From NCBI GenBank assembly GCA_018644785.1, contig JABGPV010000008.1, positions 1 through 45,714 on the forward strand: 45,714 nt of DNA, written 5' to 3'. This stretch comes from Deltaproteobacteria bacterium. GTDB lineage: Bacteria > Desulfobacterota > DSM-4660 > Desulfatiglandales > Desulfatiglandaceae. The notes under the pieces are model-generated. The model saw nothing but the letters and a program-made list of their open reading frames with translations, searched no databases and was not told the origin of the DNA. Of this stretch, positions 9,225 through 18,347 are shown one piece after another (position 1 is the stretch's first letter; each line of letters starts with the position of its first letter). The position numbers were made by a program, and so were the translations under genes.

Positions 9225-12200
9225 TGGATGCGACCCACAAGAAAATCCTCAAAGCCATCATCCTTGAAATCCGACATTCGCTTGAAGGACGCTACGATGC
9301 CGGAGGTACCTGGCAACCGGGAGACCTGGAGCGACGTCTGGCCGCAATGGGCGTTCGCAGAGACCGCAAACCCTTACCAATGTATGAAATACCACATCTT
9401 TCAGCGCTGGACAAAAGGGCCAGGGAAGTCGTTGATGCCTATCTTTCCCTTCGGGTCGAGGCGGGTATCGACCTGTCAGAGGCTGTTGCCGAATTTGTCC
9501 GGGAAACGGCTTATTCGTGGGCCAACAGGCTTTTGGCGTTGCGGTGCATGGAAGCCCGGGAATTGATTGACGAGGTCATCCTTCAAAAGCCGGTTTATGG
9601 GGGAAGATCTCTTGAACATCACCGTCTGGTCCAGCGGCAGCCTGAAAGCTGCTCAGGTGATGATGACGGGCTCTTTGCCGTGCTGGACAAGGTTTTTGAG
9701 AAACGGGCCGAGACCTTGTCGCTCCTGTTTGACCCCAGGGCGCCTGGTGTGGCTCTCAAGCCCACCCCTTCGGCGCTGATGCGGAGCGTTCGCCTGCTAT
9801 CGGGCACGGAGCAGGTGAATGGGCAAACTTCAGCCTCGGACGATGTTTTCAAAGCCCCGGATGCCCTGGGATGGGCCTATCAATACTGGAACACGGAAGA
9901 GAAGGACCGGGTTTTTGAAAAGGTTCGCACTCAGAAAGGCGCCAAGATTCAGGGGGCGGATATTATTCCGGCCACACAGCTTTACACCGAACCCTACATG
10001 GTCAAGTTCCTGGTTCAGAATTCTCTTGGGGCCACATGGGTCGGCATGCAGCCGGATACCCAACTGATGGAAGGGTGGGAGTATTTTGTCCGGGATGCCG
10101 ATCGGGCGCCGGTTGAAAAAAAGCCGGTTCAGGCGATTACTTTTCTTGATCCAGCGTGCGGGTCGGGGCATTTTTTGATCGAGGCCTTTGACCTTTTTTA
10201 TGCCATGTACGAGGAGGAAGGACATCTAACCGAACCCGAGGCCATCTGCCGATCCATTCTGGAAAAGAACCTTTTCGGGATTGATATTGATGAGAGGGCC
10301 GTTCAGATTGCAGCGGCCGCTCTTTGGATGAAGGCTGCAGAGAAAGCCTTTGAATTTGGAGGTGCTGCCAAGAATCTTGTGGCCACCAATATTCGGCTCC
10401 CCAAAGGAAAGGATCACCTCGAAGAATTTCTAAAGGAACACCCGGAAGACAAACCGATCCGTCCTGCCCTGGAGGTGATATTTGAAGGGCTGGCCCATGC
10501 CGATGAACTTGGCTCCCTCCTTCAAATTGAGGAACCGGTCGAGCGGGAATTTAAGCATCTGAAGGAAACGGATGATCGCGCCAGATCCCACGGAACAACT
10601 CAAGGAGATTTATTCAGGCCCACTGCTGTTCAAGACCAGTTGCCATTTGGGATCGAAAGCTATGATGAGTGGCGGAAAAAGACCGTTGCTGCTTTAAAAG
10701 AGCATTTTGCTGCGGAAGCGGAATCGGCCGATCTGGGGCAGGCGTTTTTTGGTCAGTCGGTGGGCAAGGGTTTGGTGCTGTTTGATTTGCTTTCTCGGCG
10801 ATATGATGTGGTGGCTGCGAATCCACCGTATATGGGATCTAAGCACCTTAATACTCATCAGAAAAAATATTTGCAAATGCGTTATCCAGCTGGAAAACGC
10901 GATCTCTATGCAATGTTCATGATTCGTTCAGTGGCTCTTAGTAAGAAGACCGCTCGGATTGCCATGGTAACGCGCCATTCATGGCTATTTTTAAAATATT
11001 TCGAGATGCTTAGAGGGAATCAAGAGAATCCCAATTACGGAATATTGTATCAATCGACGATTGAGACTCTTGTTCATCTAGGCCCACATGCATTTAGCGA
11101 AATTGGTGGAGAAATCGTTAATACAGTACTCTTCACTTTACTCAATACCCCCCCGCAGCATGACAGCAAATTCAGCGCAATCCGTGTTGTTGATGCGCCA
11201 AGCTTGGAGAAAAAACAATCTCAGCTAAAAAGAGTGTTGCAAGGAGAGTTAGAAGCTCTCAGAAGTTTTCCCGAGCAGCTTAGCTTTACCAAAATGCCAT
11301 TGAGCCAAATCATGTATTGGCTTCCCAAGAAGTTCCTTAACGTATTCTTAACCCACCTCCCTTTAAAATACCAAGCCACCGTACGTGAGGGCCTGCATAC
11401 ATCTAATAGCTACAGATTTGTTCGTTTTGCCTGGGAATGTGCTGATTCCAGAGGCCAGCAGAGGTGGGTTAAATATGCCAAAGGTGGTGGGTATAGTAAA
11501 TGGGCTGGCTATGATGAATTTAGGTGCGAATGGGAATTTAATGGTGCCCGCATTTTTGCTACAGGCAACGCGATTATTCCGAGTCAAGGTCGATACTTTG
11601 AGAACGGTTTCACTTACTCAAAAGTCGGAGGAGCAGCCTTCAGTGTAAGACGACTTGAAAATTCGATCTTTTCTGATGCAGGGCAGGCAATTTTTCCGAA
11701 AGATGGAATGTTCATCCCTGCCTTTCTAAACACCCGAATAGCTTCGTATTTCTTAAGGCTTCTCAGTCCCACCATGGATTTCAATAAAGGGTATGTCGAA
11801 CTATGTCCGATCCCATCATCTCCTCATAATTACGAGGAGTTGGCTGGCTTAATGATTGCAAACAAAGTACAAATTTTGAGCAGTATCCCGACGGAAAATT
11901 CGTTTGATGTATGGGGCCTATGCAAAGGAGTAGGCATTTATCATGTGGTAGACCAAACCATAAAAACAACTAATGAGTTAATTGCTTTCTTGCTTATGCA
12001 AGAGTCAAGAAATGAAATAGTGTGCTGCAATTCGCTTGGGCTGGAGGATGAAGACGTAAAGTTATATACCAACGATGTTGGCACCCCTGCAGGCCTACAC
12101 CCTGCTATCAATGGATATGATGCACCACCAGAAATTCCAAATATTTCAGGGAAAAGAGTAGAGGCGGAAACCCTACATGTGATGGAACCATTTTATTCTA

Positions 12201-13984
12201 AGATGGTATTGAAAAATGAAAATTTAGATTATTTAAGATCTAGATTAAAACAACTGTATACGTTAGAACTAAATGATCTAACTTATGGTAAGGCAGGGCG
12301 CGTATACCCAATCAACCATGAAGAAACTGACAATTCTCATCCAATGTGCCCCATTCCTTCAGAATCGTTCCTCGAAGAACTCTCTCAATACCTCTGTATC
12401 CATCCATTTTCTGTCTATTGGCTCCTCAAGGAAGGTATTGAAAACGAGGGCTGGCGTTGTCCACGTGAAGACCATCGCATCGCTGCTGATCGATTCACAG
12501 TAATAATTCTCCAACTCCTCGGTCACCGTTGGCCCAAACAAATCGAAACCAATGAACCGATTCCTGATTGGGCAGATCAAGACGGCATTATTCCGTTGAC
12601 AGATGTAACAAATGAGCAAACACTGTTGAACCGGGTTCGGGACCGCATCTCGGCCGAGTTTGAAGGCGGTGATGTTACCTCAATCGAACGCGAATTTGCC
12701 GAGATCATGGGCAAACCGCTTGATCAATGGCTGGAAGTTGAATTCTTCAAACACCATGTCAAACAGTTCAAAAAGCGCCCCATTGCCTGGCAGATTCAAA
12801 GCGGAAAATACGCACGGAACAACAAACCCGCCTTCGCCTGCCTGGTCTATTACCACAAGCTTGATGGGGATCTGCTGCCCAAAATCCGTACCCATTACAT
12901 CGGTCCCCTGCGCCAGAGGTGCGAAACCGAGCTTAGGGGCATTGAAGCCCTCCCCCTTGATGCTCGCAGCGATCGACAGGAGAAGCGTCGAATAGAACTT
13001 GAAACACAAATCGAAGAGCTGAAGGATTTCGACAGCAAACTGAAAGACCTGACGGAAAGCGCCTTCGGACCCCGGCGCATGATACCCCACTTGAGGCAGA
13101 ATGCCCTTGAAGACAGCATGTTGTGCCTAAAGACGCGGTGGTTGAAGAAACTGAGCGGTATCATGCAGCAGTATCCCTTGAAAGACTGGATAACGCTGGC
13201 GGAACAAGCCGAAGTGCATGAAAACCTGCCGGAATGGATTATGGAGCCGGTTTACAACCTGCATTATTTCTGCTCAAAAGTGGGCGCCCATACCCCGAAA
13301 GAAAAGACGTTCAAAGATGATCCCGGCGCCGGGGAGCTGGCAGAGATCATCTGTTCAAGGGCCGAAAATATGGTAAAAGGTTCGTTGCGGCTGGTTTGCA
13401 CAAGCTGGTGGAAAAACCTGGATGATGCTGTTTTTACACCTCTGCGGAAACGGATCAGGGATCTGCAGGAAGAGTTGAAACTTCTGAAGGAAAAAGAAGC
13501 CGTTGAAGGAAAAGAAAATCCCCAGTTGATTTCTGATTTCGAAATGCGGATCGAGAGTATCAAAATGGAAATGAAGCCCCTTAGAAAGGCATTGGCGGAT
13601 AAAACAGAAAAGGCGAAAAGGATTCGGGATGAAATTGAAAACTGGTCAAACACCGATGCCTTGACCTGGGAGCCCTGGCTTGCCACTCAGCACATGTATG
13701 ATGCCATTTCAGGTATCGATAGCCAACACAATCCACCCGGCTCGATCCAGGACTTCATTCGGCAGGAAAGCGCCTATCTTCCTGATATTGACGACGGGGT
13801 GCGGGTCAACATCGTACCCCTTCAAAAGGCAGGAGTCCTTGCGGGTGACGTTCTTGCAAAAAAGGATCTGGACAAGGCCATTTCAGACCGCGCCGAATGG
13901 CGGGCCGACGAACGACGCTGGGTCCGCGAGGGAAAGCTGCCTCAACCCGGATGGTGGCCCACCGCAATTCAAGATAAACCATAG
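9224..13984 (+). CDS. pglX: BREX adenine-specific DNA methyltransferase PglX
   Basis: This 1586-aa protein is a type I-like N6-adenine methyltransferase. The SAM-binding motif DPACGSGHF is at residues 309-317 and the catalytic NPPY at 533-536. It methylates one strand of an asymmetric site so that BREX can tell host from phage DNA. The ATG at 9224 overlaps the brxC stop. An upstream in-frame start would run into brxC and is less likely. At 1586 aa it is longer than the roughly 1200-aa E. coli protein. The extra length includes a C-terminal coiled coil near residues 1400-1480. Codons for about residues 540-1130 are clearly more AT-rich than those on either side, suggesting exchange of the target-recognition part. 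Confidence 0.95.
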   Translation: MDATHKKILKAIILEIRHSLEGRYDAGGTWQPGDLERRLAAMGVRRDRKPLPMYEIPHLSALDKRAREVVDAYLSLRVEAGIDLSEAVAEFVRETAYSWANRLLALRCMEARELIDEVILQKPVYGGRSLEHHRLVQRQPESCSGDDDGLFAVLDKVFEKRAETLSLLFDPRAPGVALKPTPSALMRSVRLLSGTEQVNGQTSASDDVFKAPDALGWAYQYWNTEEKDRVFEKVRTQKGAKIQGADIIPATQLYTEPYMVKFLVQNSLGATWVGMQPDTQLMEGWEYFVRDADRAPVEKKPVQAITFLDPACGSGHFLIEAFDLFYAMYEEEGHLTEPEAICRSILEKNLFGIDIDERAVQIAAAALWMKAAEKAFEFGGAAKNLVATNIRLPKGKDHLEEFLKEHPEDKPIRPALEVIFEGLAHADELGSLLQIEEPVEREFKHLKETDDRARSHGTTQGDLFRPTAVQDQLPFGIESYDEWRKKTVAALKEHFAAEAESADLGQAFFGQSVGKGLVLFDLLSRRYDVVAANPPYMGSKHLNTHQKKYLQMRYPAGKRDLYAMFMIRSVALSKKTARIAMVTRHSWLFLKYFEMLRGNQENPNYGILYQSTIETLVHLGPHAFSEIGGEIVNTVLFTLLNTPPQHDSKFSAIRVVDAPSLEKKQSQLKRVLQGELEALRSFPEQLSFTKMPLSQIMYWLPKKFLNVFLTHLPLKYQATVREGLHTSNSYRFVRFAWECADSRGQQRWVKYAKGGGYSKWAGYDEFRCEWEFNGARIFATGNAIIPSQGRYFENGFTYSKVGGAAFSVRRLENSIFSDAGQAIFPKDGMFIPAFLNTRIASYFLRLLSPTMDFNKGYVELCPIPSSPHNYEELAGLMIANKVQILSSIPTENSFDVWGLCKGVGIYHVVDQTIKTTNELIAFLLMQESRNEIVCCNSLGLEDEDVKLYTNDVGTPAGLHPAINGYDAPPEIPNISGKRVEAETLHVMEPFYSKMVLKNENLDYLRSRLKQLYTLELNDLTYGKAGRVYPINHEETDNSHPMCPIPSESFLEELSQYLCIHPFSVYWLLKEGIENEGWRCPREDHRIAADRFTVIILQLLGHRWPKQIETNEPIPDWADQDGIIPLTDVTNEQTLLNRVRDRISAEFEGGDVTSIEREFAEIMGKPLDQWLEVEFFKHHVKQFKKRPIAWQIQSGKYARNNKPAFACLVYYHKLDGDLLPKIRTHYIGPLRQRCETELRGIEALPLDARSDRQEKRRIELETQIEELKDFDSKLKDLTESAFGPRRMIPHLRQNALEDSMLCLKTRWLKKLSGIMQQYPLKDWITLAEQAEVHENLPEWIMEPVYNLHYFCSKVGAHTPKEKTFKDDPGAGELAEIICSRAENMVKGSLRLVCTSWWKNLDDAVFTPLRKRIRDLQEELKLLKEKEAVEGKENPQLISDFEMRIESIKMEMKPLRKALADKTEKAKRIRDEIENWSNTDALTWEPWLATQHMYDAISGIDSQHNPPGSIQDFIRQESAYLPDIDDGVRVNIVPLQKAGVLAGDVLAKKDLDKAISDRAEWRADERRWVREGKLPQPGWWPTAIQDKP

Positions 13985-14017
13985 ATGTTTGTACTTCTCC
14001 TTTTGGAGGCTGTTAAC

Positions 14018-15226
14018 ATGAAGATATTGAAGATGGAAATCAAAGGGTTCAGGTCCCTCAAAAACATTTCCTTTGCCCCCGCGGATCTGAACGTTATCAT
14101 CGGCCCCAATGGAACCGGTAAATCCAATCTTTTAAGGATGCTGGAACTTGTTTCCGTCTCAGCACAGGGCAGGCTGGGAAAAACGATTCAGCACTCAGGC
14201 GGCATGGCTCCTTTGGTTTGGGACGGTATCTCCGAAAGCATCCGTTTTGATATCAAGTCTTCCCAGCTTTTGCCGGCGTGGGCGGTGGACAGAAACTGGC
14301 TCACCTATGGGGTTGAACTGGCAAGATTGGGTAAAACCGGGGCTTACGCTATCGGAGAGGAACAGCTTTTGTACTTCCATCGCCGGAACCTGGAAGAAGA
14401 AGTTGAGCCCTTTGCGATTCTGGATCGGCAAAAAATGAGCGCCAGGATTTTCGACGAAAACCGAAAAGAATGGATTGCACCGGAAGAATCCCTTCTGGAA
14501 GAGGAGACCCTTCTGAGTCAGACAGCCGGGCCGTTTACCATCAACCAGCATATTCCCCTATTCCGACAACAGCTGACTGAATGGCGCGTATATCATGACA
14601 TGGACGTCAGTCCGTCGGCCGGGCTTCGTCAACCGGCTGTGGCGCGACTGGAAAAACGGGTCGATCCGGACGGCCAAAATCTCATTTCCGTGCTGCATAC
14701 CCTTTACACAGGGGATCGTGATTTCAAAAAAGATATCGATCTGGCCATGCGGGCCGCTTTCGGTGATGACTACGATGAGCTGGTTTTCCCACCGGCGGCG
14801 GATCAACGGATACAGCTCAGGGTGAGATGGAAAAGCCTGCGGCGTGAACAGACGGCCGCGGATCTCTCTGATGGTACGCTTCGGTTTCTCTTTCTGCTGA
14901 CGGTGCTTGCGTCTCCAACTCCCGCGCCTCTCATCGCCATTGACGAACCCGAAACCGGGCTTCATCCCTCCATGTTTCCCATTGTTGCCGAGTACGCACA
15001 GGATGCCGCGGAACGGGCACAGGTTATTTTGACGACCCATTCGCCCCAGTTTCTTGATGCCTTTGAGGACATCCTCCCCACAACGACAGTGGCAAAATGG
15101 ATAAACGGCGAAACAGTTCTCAAGACCCTGGAAGGGGAGAGACTGGCGCGCTGGCTGAAGGCGTATTCTTTAGGCACACTTTACCGTTCCGGCGAACTGG
15201 AAGACATGGTGGAGGACGGGGAATGA
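14018..15226 (+). CDS. AAA (ABC/OLD-type) ATPase nested in BREX
   Basis: The 402-aa protein is an SMC/ABC-like AAA_21 ATPase. Walker A GPNGTGKS is at residues 29-36, a signature-like LSDGTLRFLFLL lies near 285-297, Walker B LIAIDEPETGLHP near 305-317, and the switch TTHSPQFLDAF follows. I chose the ATG at 14018 because GGAGG lies 8 nt upstream and MKILKMEIKGFRSL is the usual family start. An in-frame ATG 33 nt earlier lacks a site. There is no fused Toprim domain. The next gene overlaps it by ATGA and supplies a DUF4276 protein, so the pair looks like a split OLD-family system (compare PARIS AriA/AriB). Its place between pglX and pglZ points to a BREX-associated role. Confidence 0.88.
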   Translation: MKILKMEIKGFRSLKNISFAPADLNVIIGPNGTGKSNLLRMLELVSVSAQGRLGKTIQHSGGMAPLVWDGISESIRFDIKSSQLLPAWAVDRNWLTYGVELARLGKTGAYAIGEEQLLYFHRRNLEEEVEPFAILDRQKMSARIFDENRKEWIAPEESLLEEETLLSQTAGPFTINQHIPLFRQQLTEWRVYHDMDVSPSAGLRQPAVARLEKRVDPDGQNLISVLHTLYTGDRDFKKDIDLAMRAAFGDDYDELVFPPAADQRIQLRVRWKSLRREQTAADLSDGTLRFLFLLTVLASPTPAPLIAIDEPETGLHPSMFPIVAEYAQDAAERAQVILTTHSPQFLDAFEDILPTTTVAKWINGETVLKTLEGERLARWLKAYSLGTLYRSGELEDMVEDGE

Positions 15227-15840
15227 ATTTCGTACTGTTTGTGGAAGGGGATACCGAAAAAAAGACGTTGGCCGATTTTTTCAAGCGCTGGCTCGATCCA
15301 AAACTGGAACGGCGTGTAGGTCTCAAAGTTGTAAAATTTGGTGGGTGGGCTGAACTGGTCAAGGAATCACCGAAAAAAGCAAAACTGTATCTGAAAGAGA
15401 AAAATATCATCGCCGTTTTTGCACTTCTGGACTTGTACGGCCCGACTCTCTATCCCGATGCCGAGCGAGCTGTATCGGAGCGGTACAAATGGGCGAAATC
15501 CCATCTCGAAAGAAAAGTGGATGACACCCGTTTCCGGCAGCATTTTGCCGTCCATGAAACCGAAGCGTGGCTTTTCAGCAACCCGGCCCTTTTCCCCAAA
15601 GCGGTCAAAGATGCACTGCCTGCGGGGGTACGGAAACCGGAAGAAATCAATTTTGATCAACCCCCATCAAAACTTCTGGGAAGACTCTATAAAGAAAAGA
15701 CCGGCCGAAGATACAAAAAGGTTGCTCACGGAAAAGATCTCTTTGACAGGCTTGATCCGGAAACGGCTTACGGGAAGTGCCCTTATCTCAAACGCCTTTT
15801 GGATGATATGCTTAAAATTGCCAGGGAGGCTGGGCTATGA
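15223..15840 (+). CDS. DUF4276 (Toprim/OLD-like) protein nested in BREX
   Basis: The 205-aa protein shows DUF4276 hallmarks: VEGDTEKK at residues 7-14, LLDLYG at 68-73 and HETEAWLFS at 111-119. These acidic residues (E8, D70, E112/E114) are arranged as in Toprim-like OLD nucleases, which suggests a metal-dependent nuclease or a nucleic-acid-sensing partner. That is inference from the family. It overlaps the upstream ATPase by ATGA and the downstream pglZ by ATGA, so all three are translated as one block. The ATPase plus DUF4276 arrangement parallels PARIS (AAA ATPase plus DUF4435 nuclease) but uses a different, shorter effector family. Confidence 0.85.
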   Translation: MNFVLFVEGDTEKKTLADFFKRWLDPKLERRVGLKVVKFGGWAELVKESPKKAKLYLKEKNIIAVFALLDLYGPTLYPDAERAVSERYKWAKSHLERKVDDTRFRQHFAVHETEAWLFSNPALFPKAVKDALPAGVRKPEEINFDQPPSKLLGRLYKEKTGRRYKKVAHGKDLFDRLDPETAYGKCPYLKRLLDDMLKIAREAGL

Positions 15841-18347
15841 GCACGCCAAGCCGCTCATTTCGTGAATGGATAGTCCATGAAATTGAAAGCGTTCTGGGGC
15901 AACAGACGTCACCTCCGCCATTTTTGATCTGGTGTGACCCCCATGATGAATGGCGTGCGCTCTTGCGGGATGCCGGGGCGTCGTCAGGGTTTGAACTGTG
16001 GGCGCCGAAATCGTTTATTGAAGCGCATCACGAACTGCTGGTACGGGACCGGTTTTTTTCAAATGAGCGAAAGCCCCGCGTTGTCTGGTTGCCGGTGGCC
16101 CGGGATGAAATTTCATGGTTCAAGATTTTCGAGCTGGACGCTCAGATGGTCTGGGAAAAAGACCTCCTGCAGGGCGTTCGGGACTATGGCGTTCACATCC
16201 CGCGCGAGCATGAAAATGAACTGAGACCCCTGCTTCCTGCCTATGCCGGGAAATGGTTTGATGAACCCATCAGCTCATGGAAAGAACTGACGCCCGGAAG
16301 CGCCAAGGGAACGCTGGTGGACGACCATCGGTTACTCCAGGTGCTGGCCGGTGAAGAAGGCGAGTTTTCGCAACTCAAAGAGGAAGATCGTTTCACCATC
16401 TTCGCATGCAGAGCAACCGAGGAATTCGGGTTGCCGGATCCAACGGGAATGGATGAAACGGACTGGCGCATTGCGGCAACTGCGTGTCTTCTGGCGACCG
16501 AGGCTGCCCAGGGCAGTCCGGAAAATCCCCCCACCGAAGGCGATCGCATCATTCCAGCCGGTTTGATCCGTGACCGCGCCCTGAGATTTCTCAAATCCTG
16601 GCGGAGCCATATTCAGTATATTCCTTCTTTCGAGGCGCTGGTCCAAAAGGCGGATACTACGCTGGGGCTCACCTATTGGGCGAAAAACCTGAAAAATTCG
16701 CCCCGTTCCTACTGCTCCAGAGCTGTGGAGAGAACGCTTTTTGAGCAAGTTTCGGAGCAGCTGGACCGGATAGAAGAGGTTGACACTCTGGCTGTCGAGT
16801 TGGAAAGCCGTTTTCAGGGCATTAAAGAGCGACAGCAGGAATTCTGGGGAACCATAGCCAATGAAAAGGTGGGGTGGTCCTACCTGGTTCAACTGGGTGA
16901 TGCCGCCAGCCTGCTGGTTGAAAGCGTGGGCATGGAAGAATCGTGGAAAACCGCCATGGACGGGGTCCACTGGTTTACCGATCGGGGTTGGCACCTGGAT
17001 CAGGCGGGCGAATGGCTCTTTCTGGAATTGCCTGACATGCCGGGTGGCCTCCACAGGATCCGGGCGCGTCTCAGGCGAGGGTATCTTCGGGCAGTTGACC
17101 GAATCAACCGGGCCTTTTCTAATTTGCTTCACAACAACTGGGACGATATCTCGGGCCTTCCCACTTCAGGGGAAGTGCTGATGGCGGCATTGGATGAGGG
17201 AGCGCCATCAACCGCCGTTTTTTTCCTGGACGCCTGTCGTCTGGATTTGGGGTATCGGCTGGCACATCTGCTAAATGCTGGAGAGCCTGTCAAAAGGGCA
17301 TCGGTTCAAGTCGCCAGGGCGCCGGTCCCCAGCATTACAGCCCTTGGCATGCCTTTTGCCTTGCCCATTAAACGAGAAATGCTTCGTGTCACTTTGACTG
17401 GTGAGAAAAACGCCTTTTGCATCAAAGCACAAGGATTCTCCGGGGACCTGGCTTTGGCACAGGAAAGGCGAAAATGGCTGGAGAAGCATGTGGGCGCCCG
17501 GAAATTTTTGACCCTTGCCGATGTTCTGGACAGCGATAAACTGAAATCCCCCGGTCGCACGAAAACGATTCTTATTATACACGGGGATACGTTCGATATG
17601 GAGGGTCATGAGGGCCAACTCAAACTGGAAGGAGCAGAGGAACATCTGGAGCGGTATGCGCGAGCGGTGAGACGGCTTCAATCGATCGGGTATAAACGGA
17701 TTATTCTCGCAACTGATCACGGCTTTTTTCACTGGCAGCCTGAAGCCGATGAAGTGGAAAACAAACCGTCCGGTGAACTGCTGTGGAAATCCCGACGTGC
17801 GATTATCGGACAAGATCTGATGCACCCGAACGCCATACGGATACCGGTCATGGGTTCTGAGCTGGAAGCCATGGTGCCCCGGAGCATCAATGCCTTTCGA
17901 ACGTATGGGGGCCTGGGATATTTTCACGGCGGCGCGACGCTTCAGGAGATGATTGTTCCCGTTATTGTGGCCGACTGGCCTGCTAAAGCCGAAAAAATTG
18001 ATGTGGTTCTCAAGCCTTTAGGGCATATATCCAGTGAAACGCCGCGAATTGAAATTCAGGCGGGTTCAAAAGGACAGGCGAAGCTTTTTGCCGATGCGAA
18101 CCAGTTGTCCAGGAGGGTTCTGGTGAAAGTTAAAGAACTTTCAACCGGCAAACTGATTTTTCGACATAAAGAAGCGGTTGCCGTGGAACCGGAGGGTGAG
18201 ACAATGGCCATTTCACTCCAATTGGTTGATCCGAAACCCGCCGTGGCCTATGGCACGCCTCTCATGGTGGAGGTGCTTGATGCCGACAATGAGGAGATCC
18301 TAGACCGCGAGGAGATCACATTAAAGGTGGATATCGATGAATGGTAA
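15837..18347 (+). CDS. pglZ: BREX alkaline-phosphatase-superfamily protein PglZ
   Basis: The 836-aa protein has the type 1 PglZ N-terminal region (PPFLIWCDPHDEW near residues 22-34) and an alkaline-phosphatase-like core. Metal-ligand motifs are VFFLDACRLDLG near 461-472, PSITALGMP near 499-507 and ATDHGFFHW near 624-632. Family knowledge: PglZ is essential in all BREX types and works with PglX, BrxB and BrxC. A metal-dependent phosphodiesterase/nuclease activity has been reported. It starts in an ATGA overlap with the DUF4276 gene, and brxL starts 11 nt before its stop. Length matches type 1 PglZ (about 830 aa). Confidence 0.95.
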   Translation: MSTPSRSFREWIVHEIESVLGQQTSPPPFLIWCDPHDEWRALLRDAGASSGFELWAPKSFIEAHHELLVRDRFFSNERKPRVVWLPVARDEISWFKIFELDAQMVWEKDLLQGVRDYGVHIPREHENELRPLLPAYAGKWFDEPISSWKELTPGSAKGTLVDDHRLLQVLAGEEGEFSQLKEEDRFTIFACRATEEFGLPDPTGMDETDWRIAATACLLATEAAQGSPENPPTEGDRIIPAGLIRDRALRFLKSWRSHIQYIPSFEALVQKADTTLGLTYWAKNLKNSPRSYCSRAVERTLFEQVSEQLDRIEEVDTLAVELESRFQGIKERQQEFWGTIANEKVGWSYLVQLGDAASLLVESVGMEESWKTAMDGVHWFTDRGWHLDQAGEWLFLELPDMPGGLHRIRARLRRGYLRAVDRINRAFSNLLHNNWDDISGLPTSGEVLMAALDEGAPSTAVFFLDACRLDLGYRLAHLLNAGEPVKRASVQVARAPVPSITALGMPFALPIKREMLRVTLTGEKNAFCIKAQGFSGDLALAQERRKWLEKHVGARKFLTLADVLDSDKLKSPGRTKTILIIHGDTFDMEGHEGQLKLEGAEEHLERYARAVRRLQSIGYKRIILATDHGFFHWQPEADEVENKPSGELLWKSRRAIIGQDLMHPNAIRIPVMGSELEAMVPRSINAFRTYGGLGYFHGGATLQEMIVPVIVADWPAKAEKIDVVLKPLGHISSETPRIEIQAGSKGQAKLFADANQLSRRVLVKVKELSTGKLIFRHKEAVAVEPEGETMAISLQLVDPKPAVAYGTPLMVEVLDADNEEILDREEITLKVDIDEW

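Noticed and set aside
16332..17132. 266-codon frame opposite pglZ
   Set aside because: It is antisense to a clear PglZ with intact motifs and shows no domain of its own.
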